This document shows positions 1 through 12,129 of a stretch of 64,000 bases of DNA, in pieces. The stretch spans positions 33,309,541 through 33,373,540 of the forward strand of contig QVOM02000042.1 of the NCBI GenBank assembly GCA_003586115.2, given 5' to 3'. The first letter of the stretch is position 1. Each line of letters opens with the position of its first letter. The position numbers and the translations under genes are program-made. This DNA comes from Salvator merianae. Taxonomy: Eukaryota > Chordata > Lepidosauria > Squamata > Teiidae. Under the pieces are notes generated by a model. That model worked only from the letters and a program-made list of their open reading frames with translations, was not told the DNA's origin and did no database searches.

Positions 1-446
1 GACCTCATTAGATTTATTGGAACCGACTCTCAAGAGAGATTGTATATGTCCACATCACTGCCAGGATAAATTCATCTAAATTCAAGTCTCTTTCCTCAGA
101 CACTGAATACAACCATTAATTTTAAGTAGGTGCATTTGTGCACATTTGTGATTGGCTCAGGTTAAATCAGACACCAGAAAGTTGTATTCTGACCTACAAT
201 TGTAATTTGCAGCATGTGTCCAAATGCAGTCCTGTGCATCTTTATTCACAAACAGACCTCATTAGATTTATTGGAACCGACTCTCAAGAGAGATTGTATA
301 TGTCCACATCACTGCCAGGATAAATTCATCTAAATTCAAGTCTCTTTCCTCAGACACTGAATACAACCATTAATTTTAAGTAGGTGCATTTGTGCACATT
401 TGTGATTGGCTCAGGTTAAATCAGACACCAGAAAGTTGTATTCTGA
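1..446. repeat. Direct tandem duplication, 254-bp period
   Basis: Bases 1-192 recur, apparently without change, at 255-446, giving a period of 254 bp; the 62-bp stretch 193-254 is the rest of the unit. The first unit is cut by the window edge, so the array may extend to the left. No coding signal is seen. The lack of divergence means either a recent tandem duplication or an assembly duplicate. Confidence 0.9.
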
Positions 447-2004
447 TGGTACAATTAAAAACATTGCCCCTAATGACCCAATTGTTGTGCTTCTGTAATG
501 ATGTTTTCTTTTTGCATGACATAGTGCAGCTCTTACATTAAGACTCAGTGTCTGGCAGAGCATAGAACAAGGATAAATAAAGGTCACATTTAAGATTAAT
601 CACTATATTAATATAGTTGACCAATTAAAAACATGTACTGGTCTTCCTTGTATCTGTTCACAAAACCTTCATTGTGATCTAGTACTAAATATTTCAAAGT
701 GTATCCTAAAAGCTTCCAATCTCACACAAAGGACAATAATGTTGTTTTCCTCCGCCGTACTTTATTTTCAAAAATGGCCACTTGAGATGACTACGACTCA
801 AAGTCAAGTGGATTTCCAAGGACAGCAGACTGCATTCTAACATTGACTTCATACTCATATCTGGCACAGGACTTAATCAGCTTCCACTGCAACAGCTTTC
901 AGTATTTGCATTTTGAGAGGAGAGAGAGGGAAAGAAAGAAAAACACACACATATCCTTTTCCTTAGGAAAAAGAGTGCGATCTGATTATTTCAAAAGGTC
1001 CCTCCACAAATGATTTACTTGTATGCCTATGCAAAACCAGGAAAAGTTAAGGAAAGTTAAATCAAATTTAAGAGTCTATTCTGCCTGTATTGACTCAAGC
1101 CAATCAACATGTTAAAGGGTTTTTTCTTCCTCCCCACAAACTCCTTGAAACAAATTATTCTTCCACTGATGTATGGAAGGATATATATTTGAAGGCAGTT
1201 TTGTCTCAGTTCAAAAGGACTATTATTCAAAAGATTTACAGAACAACAACAACAACAAAAAGCTTGCAAAATACAAAGCCTCATCACACAGAGATAATGT
1301 TCCTATGTTGTTAAAAAGTCTGTTGCTTTAGGGCAAATCAGTCTGAGATGCCTAACTCTGAAGTATTCTTCTCTGCTCTGTTTACTTGCAAAATTATAGT
1401 TCTGCCTCAAATAATTTTGTGTTTGAATAGATCTTCTCCCTGACAAAGTAGTGAATGTTCCCAATTGCTCTTTAAACACTGTAAATTCTCCAAACAGCCA
1501 GGGGAAAATATTGACTATTTTTCAAAACTGCCAGCATTTCCCCTTGCAGCCTTAAAAGAGGCAATCAGATTAGCCTGGCACAAAGGAAGGATATTGCACC
1601 ATTTTACAGGTCCACAATGCAAATTCTGCCTGAAATTATAACCAGTCGATCCATCCCTTGCTAGCATGGTGTGCAGGAGACACAACCTGCATTAACAGGG
1701 AAAATGCCAAATTTTTAAAGTGCAAGACTTAGTTCTTAAATCCAACTCATAAGAAGAATGGGCCAGCAGTGTACCAACAAACTGTTAAACCTGTCTGCTG
1801 ACTTCAGCCTCTATTCAATTGGGTGCCAGGTTTTTACCACATCTGAAAAGTCCCTTAGAGTCTTAACCTTTCCATTTTAGCATGCACAAGAATTGTGTGT
1901 TAACTATATCTCCACTGTTAAATATATCTCAAATCCAAACCTGTTAGGGCCTTGTCACACCTACTGAAATAATGCAAAATTTATGCAATGAAGTGGGTGG
2001 GCAG
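447..2004. other. AT-rich non-coding DNA, no gene seen
   Basis: Only short open frames with no recognisable protein similarity. It contains a purine-rich tract near 915-950 and a short (AAC)n run near 1243-1258. No splice-bounded conserved exon was recognised. Confidence 0.6.
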
Positions 2005-2112
2005 TTTGTGCAACCTGCTGGACAGTACAGAGGCCTGGAGGCCCCATAAACAGCCATGGCTCGCTTCACACAGGGTCCAAACACCCAGGCTTAAAGCCGC
2101 CAGCCGCCACTG
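2005..2112 (+). mobile_element. Right arm of a hAT-like hairpin MITE
   Basis: This stretch matches the right half of the complete hairpin element at 30890-31107, including the block around CAGCCATGG and the terminus ending GCCACTG. The matching left arm is absent, so it is a half element. The same family end at 31107 is followed by an 8-bp target duplication. Here no left partner exists to test one. Confidence 0.6.
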
Positions 2113-2903
2113 ATTAATTGCCTTGCAAAACTTTTGATAAGAGATGGATTTGCATGATTAAACTATCCTCTTATCTCTGCAGCCCCTGTCTATACACACC
2201 CATTCAGAGACTGCTCTTCAGCCTCGGTCAGCAGGGCTCACACATCAGAAAACACTTACAGAATTAAATGTGACATCCATTTCAAAACATTAATGAGAAG
2301 GCATGCTGACAGTCACTTTAAGCAACCAAGCAGTGTAGATGTTGTGCATGTATCATGAACAGGCGTGGGGCAGCTGTGGCACTTTGATTTAGCAGCACAC
2401 TACCATACAGATGCTACACATCTATCTTACTGGTGATGACATATGGCTCAAGCTCATGCATGGCAAATCTATTTTAAATTATATATTAGTAGTGTTAAAC
2501 ATCTGTAGTTGCTGTTCATCCAATGTATTTTTCAAGCAAAAAGGCCAAAAGAACAACCAATGGGGTGAAAGTGAGAACAACTTTCCTCATCCTCTAGTCC
2601 CTAGCAGCCAATAAAACCCTTCCAAAAGAACCAATGGGAGACTGTGACTTAGAAGCAGCAAAATTGCTAGACAGCTCTGGGAAGGAGGTTTTAGAAATAA
2701 ATTTTTCTTTGAAAGCGCGGTTTTTATTAACTTGCTTCCAATTCATGCTTTTTCTGGATACAGTAAAAGTCATCATTTGTAAAAAAAAAAAAAAAAAAAA
2801 AAAAGCAGTTGTCTTCAGCCATAGCAACATAGGCTTCGACTCTCTTGAGAAGGAGAACAGCTTTTTTAAAAAGTTCACTCCTTCCTCCAGCATAGGTAGA
2901 CAC
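2113..2903. other. Non-coding DNA with a 24-base poly-A run
   Basis: No supported gene. A run of about 24 A residues lies at 2780-2803, possibly a retroposon tail, but I recognise no retroposon body beside it. The last eight bases (2896-2903) are the left target duplication of the element that follows. Confidence 0.5.
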
Positions 2904-3996
2904 TAGGGATGTGCACGAAATGAATTTTCTCTGTTCGTTTCGCAATGCATCGAAACTTCGTTGCTTCATTTTCGCACGAAAACGGAAGTCACGAAAATGG
3001 CGATTTTCGTTTTCGCAGCGAAAATTTTCGAAAATTTTCGAAAACCGGAAGTGGAAAATCAATGAAATAAGTAGCGAAAAACAAACGCCGCATATCCCCC
3101 TGCCCTGTCCCTTCTATATTTGACCGTCCACGTTGCTAATTTAAGGAGTTGCTTCGTTAAAAGTAAAAATTGCACGGAGCTTACTTTTTACCGGCGGCCG
3201 GTTTGTAGCAGGATTCAAAGCAACGAAGGTACGTTTGGGGTTCCTCCCTGCAGCTCGAAAGCAAGCGAAAGCAAGCGAAGGAATTTTTTTTGCTTTGATT
3301 TTTTGTCATTTTCGATGCCTTTTCGACGCTCATGTCTGTGCGCGCACGCGCGCTAATTTCTGTCCCTTTAACTTTTCGGCGCGACTCGTCGCTGTCTGCC
3401 GTCCGTGCCGATCGTTTGGGGCACAGAAATTATTACCTCACCTACGAGGCGGGCAGGCTTAGTCAGTGACGCACGAAGCAATTGCCTTCAGCTCAGCGCA
3501 TAATTTAGAAGACTGGCGGCAGCCGCAGGATGAAATAACTCCCTACTTCCGAGCAGCAGCGAAATGACGCCTCGTCTTGCCCTCCCTCCCTACTTCCGAG
3601 CAGCAGCAAAATGACGCCTTGTCTTGCCCTCCGTTTCAAAAAGCAGAACTATATACCACCATCAAAGATGTTTTATTAACTCCTAGCCATCTGAGTTTCT
3701 CATCCTCATGCGGTGCGATCGCTGCGAGGCAGGCAAAGAGTTAAAAAAATACCGTCTTTCCTAATGTGATGCATTACAATTTCCACCTCTAGAGGCAGAG
3801 ACGTGAGGCTACGAAGCTACTGAGAAAAATAACCGTTCGCGGTGAGTAGCGAAGGTCACGAAAATTGACGAAAATCGCCGTGACTTTCGCTATTCGCTTT
3901 CGCGTTAGAGAGGGCACTTCACATTCGATGCGAATGTTGCGAAGCAACGAAATTCGTACGAAACTTCGTTGCTTCGAAATTTCGTGCACATCCCTA
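2904..3996. mobile_element. 1.09-kb non-autonomous hAT-like transposon, TAGGGATGTGC termini
   Basis: The left end TAGGGATGTGCACGAAAT is mirrored at the right end as ATTTCGTGCACATCCCTA. The element is flanked by a perfect 8-bp duplication GTAGACAC (2896-2903 and 3997-4004), the length expected for hAT transposition. Subterminal sequence is packed with TTCG and CGAAA repeats, as expected of transposase-binding regions. No transposase frame is present, so it must have been moved in trans. The interior is unusually rich in CpG compared with its surroundings. A second copy of nearly the same length lies inverted at 44351-45437, with strong similarity around 3070-3345. Confidence 0.9.
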
Positions 3997-4189
3997 GTAG
4001 ACACACCTGAGCCCCTGCTCATACACAGAATGGACAGTATCTGGCAGAAGCAAGCACACCAAACTGGGGGGGAAAGCTCTTCAGCTTGTTTGGGAAAACT
4101 CTCACTCTCAATTGCTACTTCTCCCCTGCCTGCAGAAGCCAACCTACATTAGAGAAGGCAGGTTGCATGTACATGTTTATGGCTGCACA

Positions 4190-4970
4190 TGGGCCATGGT
4201 CACACCTTATGTTTTCTGGGCAGGGAGAACAGTTTCACTCCTCGGAAACCAGACGCTAAATTGCGTTTCCGGTTTTTCCGAGGAGTTTCCTGGCTGGAAA
4301 GGGATTATCCTAAATTCGGATAATCCCAACTCTGACTCCATTTCAGTAAAAAACAGATCCAGCCAGGCCACCTCCTGTCATCCTCCCAGAGGCTGTGGCT
4401 GCCTCCTGCCACCTCCCCAAGCCCCCACCCCGCTTCCCACTCCCCCCACCTCCCCAAATTCACTTCTGTCTATGTGGGGGAGAGCTGGAAGCAGTTGCAG
4501 CCATGATCGCGGCAGCAGCTGACAGTGGGGGATGGGGGAGCTTCAGAGGGCTACCAGGAAACGGGGGGTTCTGGAGTGGGTGGTGGGCTCCCACCATACC
4601 CTCACCACGTCTGGCTACCCTTCTGAAGCTCCGCCATCGCCCCCTGTCAGCTGCCTTCTTAAGGGGGGGNNNNNNNNNNNNNNNNNNNNNNNNNNNNNNN
4701 NNNNNNNNNNNNNNNNNNNNNNNNNNNNNNNNNNNNNNNNNNNNNNNNNNNNNNNNNNNNNNNNNNNNNNNNNNNNNNNNNNNNNNNNNNNNNNNNNNNN
4801 NNNNNNNNNNNNNNNNNNNNNNNNNNNNNNNNNNNNNNNNNNNNNNNNNNNNNNNNNNNNNNNNNNNNNCACCTCCCACCACCATCACCCCCCTCCCCCC
4901 TCCCCCAACTTACCTATGCTTGGGAGGGTGAGGATGGCAGCGGCGGCGCCTGGTGTGACCAGGCTGAAAG
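4190..4970. repeat. GC-rich inverted-repeat region interrupted by an assembly gap
   Basis: Near 4517-4655 an imperfect hairpin has arms of about 35 bp (AGCTGACAG...GAGCTTCAGA and its complement). A smaller hairpin lies near 4230-4290 (CTCCTCGGAAA / TTTCCGAGGAG). GGTCACACC near 4198 is mirrored by GGTGTGACC near 4952, so the whole could be one DNA transposon containing the gap. Its true length cannot be known because of the Ns. The long frames that read through the gap are artefacts. Confidence 0.45.
4670..4869. other. Assembly gap, 200 N
   Basis: Exactly 200 undetermined bases follow a poly-G run and precede C-rich sequence. The round number suggests a placeholder gap, so the real length is unknown. 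The flanks are GC-rich and hairpin-forming, a usual reason for sequencing dropout. Confidence 0.98.
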
Positions 4971-6235
4971 AGCTCCAAAACGGCCTCCCGCCCCGTCCGT
5001 CCCAGGGACAGACTAAACTATTAGAGTGTGGCCACAGTCATGAAGTCTTTGCAAATCTGCTCAAGAGAAAAAGGGAGGGGGGGGCTTGCTTGGCTGCTTT
5101 TCGAACATCTCTTTTTTGAAAGGGACACACACTCCATGCTGGGACAGGTTTGGTAAGCAGGAAACCTGTGCTTCCTTCAGTGGGATGGAGCCATAGTTTT
5201 TAGCCTGGATTAACTGGAAAGAGGTCTGATTTGGAGCAGACATTTGGCTCTTTCATTTGAATAGAACACAGAATGAGGCCAATGTCCCAAACAGCTGTTT
5301 TTAATATAAGTACCCAGAGGGTCTAGATCCAAAAACAGCCTGCGTTTCTTGGTTTAAAACAGGCACGGTAAGGATTTTCAAGTTGTAGTGCTCACATTCA
5401 GTACCAAGCAAGATTAAAACAGTTCTGATTCTTTGCTAAAATTGTTTATTTATATGAATAATATATGCAGTGAGATTTTAAAAGCAGATGCGATAATCAA
5501 GCAAAACACAGCCTACAACTCATCCATCCATTTATAACAATATATATGCGCTTCTTCTAAAGAGCAAAATGCAGTGCAGCTGTAAGCATGATGCTTTCTA
5601 AATAATTAAAATGTAGCAGAACGATTTACTATAACCGCAAAACAGGTTGCCTTCATAATTCTTGAAATGACTGGTTTCAGTCTTGGTTTTTCTTGCTAGT
5701 AAAAACACTGCAACACATTTCTTGCAAATGCACATGCAAGTTGCTTATGACAGTTGCAATCTAGATGAACCCTTAATAGGAATGGCAGATAACTTTGGGT
5801 TTTCTGTATCTCCTATACCTATCCTATATTCACTCGGAGTCATACGTTATTTTGCTTTTTTTTAAATAATAGAATGTTATGTTCATTTATTGTATCTTAG
5901 CATTTTGCTATTCATTATACATTGGTCCTTTTCATGGCTTTAACTGGAAAGTGCCAGACTGCATGGGAATGAAGCATAAAGTCAAACAGTTGCAGATAGT
6001 AAGTCTAGGCAAGAAAATATGTACAACCCACTAATAAGAATAAATACATGGTATAGTCCTGAAGCTTAGACATTAATTGACAACTGAGGCAGATGATGGG
6101 CAGAGGCATGATGGGCAGAAGTATCAAGTATTAACATCAGAAGACATAATGATAAGAAAAATGCCTTAACAGCATATTTGGGCTGGGGGTTATATTGATC
6201 TCTTTCTTGGACCTTTTCCGCTATACTGCTGTTAA
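4971..6235. other. Unique AT-rich non-coding DNA
   Basis: No coding similarity, tRNA-like fold or clear repeat was recognised. The stretch becomes AT-rich after 5300. Confidence 0.5.
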
Positions 6236-7980
6236 CATTTTTTTAATCTTCTATTGTAAATTAATAAAATATACAATTGATTGCAAAAACAAGGAAAAAA
6301 TACAAAACAAAACAGAATAAAAGAATCCAATACTTCCCCAGCCCTTTCCCCCCGGGACACTTGGCTGCCTTTAGATCAATCAACCAAGTATCTCACAAAT
6401 AGGCTTAATTGATACATTTCAAAATGAATCCTTTTTCAGGAAAGGCTTCTCTCTGTTGCAATTTTATATGCTTCAGTACAAGGTTTCCATATATCCCAGA
6501 AAGTTATTTTCGATTTACATCCTTATATTTTTATTTCGACATATGAAATATATTGATATAGAGTAAGTTTCCAAATAACCTCCCTTCAATTACAGTCAAG
6601 CAGGTTATTGGCAAACTTCCACTCCTTTGCCTCCTGCTGTTGCAAAACATATCAATGAATGCAGTAAAACTTAGAATGATGAGGAATTTTTAGTATTGAT
6701 AAGTCATGTAATAAATAGATTTGGGGAGCAAGAGAAAATTGAACTTTAATAATTTTCTTTATTTGTATATATATTACTTCCCAAAACTTCTTTACTTTGC
6801 TACAACCCCACCATAGATAGTAATAATATGGAATCTCTTGGCAATTGTTCAAGCAGTTAGGACATGATGATTTATTAATCCTAGCTAGGTAAATATGGAG
6901 TAAGGTGCCATCTATACAAAATTTTCCTATGTAGTTTTTTTATCTTGGATGTGATATACCAAGATTGTTTAATATTAGTCAATCATTCCGGGTTTTATCA
7001 GATATCTGAATCTTCATATCTGCTTCCCAATGCTTTTCAATGGTAAAAAAGATGTTTTCTGAATATCCATCATCAGTTTAAATATTTTGCAGACTATCCC
7101 CTTTGTTGAATGAGTCACTTCCATTATTATTCTTTCAAATTGCAATTTGGACCAAGATAATTCTTCCAGTACTTCTTTAGATTTTAAGAAGTTAGAAAAA
7201 GTAAGCCAAGAGAACCAATTAGTTTGCACTGGTGTAAATTGTTCCTGAAGTTCTTGAAATTTAAATCGTTTGTCTGGTGTGGAACAATCTGCTATCATTC
7301 TAACACTTTTCCCTTTCAATTTATCCCAGACACCATAGTTGTACAAATAAATAGGATTTCTAACTCCAATAATGGAGATAGGATTGAGAGTAGGCATTGT
7401 TGCCATAATAACCATGAATGAATTTGTATGAGTACTATGGGATTATCAGTATCTATCATAGTCTTCCTGACCATATTTATATAAGGGATATCTCCTAGAA
7501 TATAGATTCTTTCTTTTTGATATCACACCATCTAAGCTTAGAGTCCCTTAATTTATGTAACACACTAGCTATATGAAATGCATAGTAGTATATCCCTATA
7601 TTTGGGATACCCCAACCTCCTGAGGCAGTGCTCCTCTGAATTATATTCCTAGCCAATCTGCTTCTGTTGGATTGAAAGACAAATTTGTTCATAAGTTTGT
7701 TCAAGTTTTTGAAAATCATCTTTGTTGGATTAAATGGAAATAGTTGAAATAAAAATAATCTTTTGGAAAGTAACTCCATTTTTGCAATAGCTAGAAGATA
7801 GAAATTGTTCTTCTTCCAATATTTTATATCTCTAGTGCACTGATGAATGAGCTGACTATAATTTATAGGAATAATTTTATTAATATTTCTTGGAATAAAT
7901 ATTCAATACTGCTCTCACCAAATGATTGCTAATTCTTTTGTTGCTATCTTGGATCAATACCATATGAAGGTATAAAAAGT
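6236..7980 (-). mobile_element. L1 LINE, 3' part of ORF2 (decayed)
   Basis: Read on the minus strand, several frames resemble the C-terminal third of L1 ORF2. They include a segment with GGWGIPNIGIYYYAFHI (7779-7495), a long central segment (7415-7014), and the WWGCSKVKKFW segment (6852-6652), which matches the tryptophan/cysteine-rich end of L1 ORF2. Endonuclease and reverse transcriptase are missing, so this is a 5'-truncated copy, the usual product of incomplete target-primed reverse transcription. The 3' end lies near 6236, where the minus strand becomes A-rich. Frameshifts and stops separate the pieces, so no function remains. Confidence 0.8.
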
Positions 7981-7999
7981 AATATTCAAGTTAATGTCA

Positions 8000-8384
8000 G
8001 GGCTGTTCATACTTCCCACCATAGAATGGGCTAAAACCATCTGCACCATGGGGCCAAAAAACTTACCTGAAGCTGGCTACCGGTGTTTGCATCCTCGCCA
8101 TGGCAGCAGCCAGCAAGTAGCTGGCCACTGCCATGGTGACCGGCAGCAGCCCCCCACGCATGTGTGGGTTCACATGATGGGCAATGGGGCCTACCCCTTC
8201 ACCCAGGCCCGAATGGGCCTGCGCAAGGTCCAATCAGGCCCACAACACTGCAATTGGGTCTGGGATGCTAGATGGGGTCACGCTGTGCCCCATCTGGCAT
8301 TCCGGTGCCCAGTTGTGGGTGCGAAGGACGGCCGCTGCAGCAGCGGTGACCTGACGCTCACTGCTGTCAAGTGTGAATAGGCCC
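8000..8384. mobile_element. MITE of the GGGC..GCACTT family
   Basis: The left terminus GGGCTGTTCATACTTCCC pairs with a right terminus whose complement reads GGGCCTATTCACACTTGAC. A 3-bp direct repeat TCA flanks it (7997-7999 and 8385-8387). The interior is GC-rich and contains no transposase. It abuts the L1 fragment to its left. A 128-residue open frame inside it is a by-product of GC-rich repeat sequence, not a gene. Confidence 0.75.
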
Positions 8385-8739
8385 TCAGAAAGATTCTATC
8401 ATCATTAAAACTACTTCATAGCCAAGACTTTGAGCTAAGTTTTCTTAAGGTTAATCAAATAAGATTTCTCATAATTATGCTTTTATATATATGTGTGTGT
8501 GCATTCTTTGTTCTAATTTTTAATCTTTTCCATTTTATTATATGGTATTTTTTCCAATTTACTGTATTTTTTCTGATTTTGTTTAAAATTTCAGTTGGTC
8601 ACAATGTATTATAGTTTGTTATAATTATGTAGACTAAATGTCTGATAAAGATTTATCACAGCCTATCAGGTGTGATTAGCAACTACTTTCTTGCTATAAG
8701 TAATAAGAAAAGAATAAAAGACAAGCCACAGCACTGAAA
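8385..8739. other. AT-rich non-coding DNA
   Basis: T-rich with a short TATATGTGTG microsatellite near 8486. No gene seen. Confidence 0.5.
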
Positions 8740-8974
8740 TGGGTCCCCTGGCAGCTCTGAGGCAAGTAACTTTCACTCCTGACCATCAGAGCTTTTGGAG
8801 GCCACCTCCAAAGCTCATGTGAGCTTCAGGGTCAGTGCAGGCTCTAGACTGGAACAGCCACTGCAACACAGACAGCCTCGTTCTGGTCCAAATACAATCC
8901 ATATCAGCTTAGAGATGAATTGCTATATCTGGATCAACTGATATAGATCACAGGAGGTAAGTGCAGAAAGGCCC
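8740..8974. mobile_element. Partial MITE, GGGC..GCACTT family
   Basis: The right end GGTAAGTGCAGAAAGGCCC is the mirrored family terminus. The interior aligns with 63060-63220 (blocks around TGGAACAG, CAGACA and CAATCCAT). I could not place the left terminus, so the start is approximate and the copy may be truncated. Confidence 0.5.
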
Positions 8975-9229
8975 TTTGAGTATCATTGTAAGAGGGGTAT
9001 AGAGAGAAAAACAACAGAGGCTATAGACTGAAGGAGGTATGAAATACTACTTTTATTTTATCTTTCTTATCCCACCCATACGCTAAGGTCTCAAAGCAAG
9101 TTAAAATAATAAAACACAAATCTAACATCTATTAGAATCATGAAAAGCTGATGTCAAATGTGAGGCAGAATTCTTCTTTAGCCATAGGCACACAAAACAC
9201 GCCCTATTCAAACAGCAGAACTCTCATAC

Positions 9230-9480
9230 CATGCAACATGGGAATGGAAATTGCAGCAGATAGTTGTGTTCTTCTCGCTGAATACACTAATTAGACTTGA
9301 CCTTGAATGGTTGTCCTACCCTAATTACATTTGATAAACATTTCTTGGAAGGTTATCTGGATCAAAGCTTTTCTCAGATCCCTCTATATCTCCTCTTATC
9401 TGTGAATGAATCATATTTGCAACGCATTTCAAAACAGCAAGCAATTGGATGCATAATTAGTGTTTAATAAATTGTCATAA
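9230..9480. promoter_or_regulatory. Candidate conserved non-coding element with homeodomain-type motifs
   Basis: This non-repetitive, AT-rich stretch has several homeodomain-core motifs: CTAATTAGAC near 9287, CTAATTACA near 9321, and ATAATTAG plus further AT-rich motifs at 9450-9480. It lacks open frames and repeat similarity. The composition resembles vertebrate developmental enhancers. This is inference only, since conservation cannot be seen from one sequence. Confidence 0.25.
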
Positions 9481-10663
9481 TTTCTGATGCTAGGGAGGCC
9501 TGATTTTTTTTTTTCTAAAGTTCATATCAACCTTTGAAAGGTTCTTCAGAATATCTAAAAAAAAGTCTTAGAATACTTTTAACACTTCAGAAATCCTGCT
9601 CATTCATTTGTTTCCCAAAAGTCATGGCAACACCACGCTCAGTTCAAGTAGCACAGTTCTTACCAGCTTGGCAGGAAAATTTAGTTAAGAAGGAAGTGTG
9701 CTTTCTTTGTGCCTTGCCCCCAAGATGAAAGACAGGTCTTGCCTATTGTGACTGCACAAAATTAATTACTGTTGAACTTGAGCAAACTCCAAGGTCCAGT
9801 GCAACTGCAACTTTGTACTTATGAATTAAGAGCACAAGTTCGGAAAGCGAGTAGGTTGCAATCATATTGCCTTTGGTGTTATCACATCTCTTTATTAATT
9901 AGGCAATACATAGGCATTTAAACTCTAATTACTTTCCTTATCTTTAAAAAAGTAAAGTAGTTATCTGACTAATCTTCTATATTGCTTATCTATATGAAAA
10001 ATACCAAGAGATGCTTTCTGCAAAAATAAAAGTTCAGTTAGCTAAAACTTCAGCGTGCAAAAAAGCAAGATTGTTATGAAAACTTAAAAAATGAAAACTT
10101 TGCTAACAGAATCTTCAACTAGCAGTCAAGCAAATCCGATAGAAATCTACTATTGATTCTGCATTGATCATATTGCTTATGAGTCAGGAGGCTTGTGGTA
10201 TAAAAATGAGTAACAAGAAAAACTAGTTTTAATCATGGAAGAGTTTTTCATTCAATTGTTAACTGTTTTTGACAATATAAGGCTACAGCTCCTCAGCCTG
10301 CATTTTATTCTGTTTCGTCCAAGTGTGTTGGAGATGCATATGATTAGGCAGCACTGCAGATGACATTTCTACATGTTTCCCACAGATGTGGACTCCTAGA
10401 TTCATTGCATTTCCCCTCATCTTCTGTTCTAAAGCCAAAGTACAACCTTGTCAGTGTTACATCCTCCCACCCAGTAGCTCAGATGCTTGAGTGAGTTGGT
10501 GACATGAGGAATGGCAATCCATTCTTCCTGTTATGAACCAAGAAGGAGGCAGAAGTGGAACCTTAGTCATATGGTCAGCTGAGCCTGAAGACAAACTACA
10601 GTGATCACCTAGACGTGCAAGCAGAATTTTGGGGAGAATGGGGTACATTTTAGGGAGATATCA
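9481..10663. other. Unique non-coding DNA
   Basis: No gene recognised. AT-rich with further TTAATTAGG and CTAATTACTT motifs at 9893-9935. Confidence 0.5.
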
Positions 10664-10873
10664 GGGGCCAGCTATACTTAAGTTCCAATTCACATTTTAT
10701 CCATCTTCAAAAGGAGAGAACACATCAGCAAAGTGACAAATATTTTTATTTCCACATTATCTAACTCAGAAAATTTTCCTTTGGGTTAGATAATATGGAA
10801 AGAGAATGGCAGCCATTTTGCTTATATGTTCTCTCACTATGAAAGTGGATTAAAACTTAGATATAGCTGGGCC
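10664..10873. mobile_element. 210-bp hairpin MITE
   Basis: Termini GGGCCAGCTATA (left) and TATAGCTGGGCC (right) form an inverted repeat that continues as matching AT-rich arms. A second, inner hairpin is centred on about 10777 (ATTATCTAAC / GTTAGATAAT). No target duplication is certain (TCA versus TTA). The central part recurs at 22246-22345. Confidence 0.65.
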
Positions 10874-12129
10874 TTAGTGTCATAAACAGAGACACACAGA
10901 GGCTCAGAATGTGATCACACAAGGGTTGGAGGGGCATCTGTTTTCTAGGATCACCCCATCTGAGGATGTGGGAACCCCTCCACACACACACACATCAAAC
11001 CCGTTTTTAAAAATAAGCAGCTAAAACCCTCCTATCTAACAGCTCTTCCTCATCCTCACCTTCCTCACTCACCTCCTATTGGTCGCCAGCATCCCGGGTT
11101 TCCAGCTTCCCATTGGCTGCTGCCATCCCAGGTTTCCATGGAGCTAATTGGTTGGTGGTAGTAGCAGGCTGGGATTGGCCAGAAGCCTCCATAGCCTCCC
11201 ACCCCATCTGACCTGCTATTCACTCCAATTATTTCATGATTGTTGAAGGGGTGGATAATCAGAAGCTCAGGGTTGAGGTAAAGTGTTTTTTTTTATATTT
11301 TCTCTCTGTCCCTTGAGTCTCAGATTTGTCCCAGGACATCCCTAAACACATGTGTGAAGACACCTTCATTGGCAGACATTGAATGTTACTTCACCTATAC
11401 CAAAGAATTTACAACACATATGACTGAAGGCCTATAATACTCTGTCCTTATTTAGTTTCATTTCCTGATACTTTATCTTCTGTTAATTGGCATGCTTATG
11501 AGCTACATAGAGTACCAGCCACCCCTGGTTAAAATGCACTATCCCTCTTAAAGGCTTTTGGGAGTAGGCAAAACTTGACTGGTAATTGGTGATTCCTGAA
11601 ACTTCTGTTACTAAAAGTCTCTTTTCCATTCCACCTAAAATTCACTGCACCTTTTGTTTGCCCATACTTTGCAGAAGTTGGCAAGCATTACATTTTTTGT
11701 AATGTGCACAAAGGACAAAGTTTGGAGTCCTACAAACAAACACATAATCTAGATCAATTATGCAGGCAGTCTGCTTCTGCATGGAATTCCAAAAGACAAT
11801 GCATACCAGTAGCATACAGAATCACTGACATTACAAAGAACAATAGGAAACTTTATCCTGTAGGGTTTTCAAGATTTATCCTGTTCAAGTGGATACCATA
11901 ATAATGTGAGGGGTCTGCTTGGTGCTAGCTTAGTCCATACTAAGCTCCCTCTTGCTAGAAAATAGTGGTAAATAAAGAAGCAGATGCACAAGAATGCACA
12001 ACATGGGTCTATATTAACTGGACCCAGGGTGACTGAAGCTTTAATATTCTGGATGAATTGTCATTTTTCAGTTCCCTAGGTTGGGCATAGCAAAAACAAA
12101 AAAGGAAAAAGGAAACTTTTATACATGCT
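10874..12129. other. Non-coding DNA, no gene seen
   Basis: It contains a short (CA)n at 10981-10994 and a region rich in CCAAT/ATTGG motifs at 11080-11180 (ATTGGTCGCC, ATTGGCTGC, ATTGGCCAG). The latter could reflect a repeat or an old promoter-like sequence. No exon, TATA box or similarity to assign. Confidence 0.45.

Noticed and set aside
4395..5119. Long open frames of 136-195 residues around the gap
   Set aside because: They read through 200 undetermined bases in GC-rich hairpin sequence; length across Ns means nothing.
11080..11180. Cluster of CCAAT/ATTGG motifs as a promoter
   Set aside because: No TATA box, CpG island or downstream exon; the motifs may come from an old repeat.
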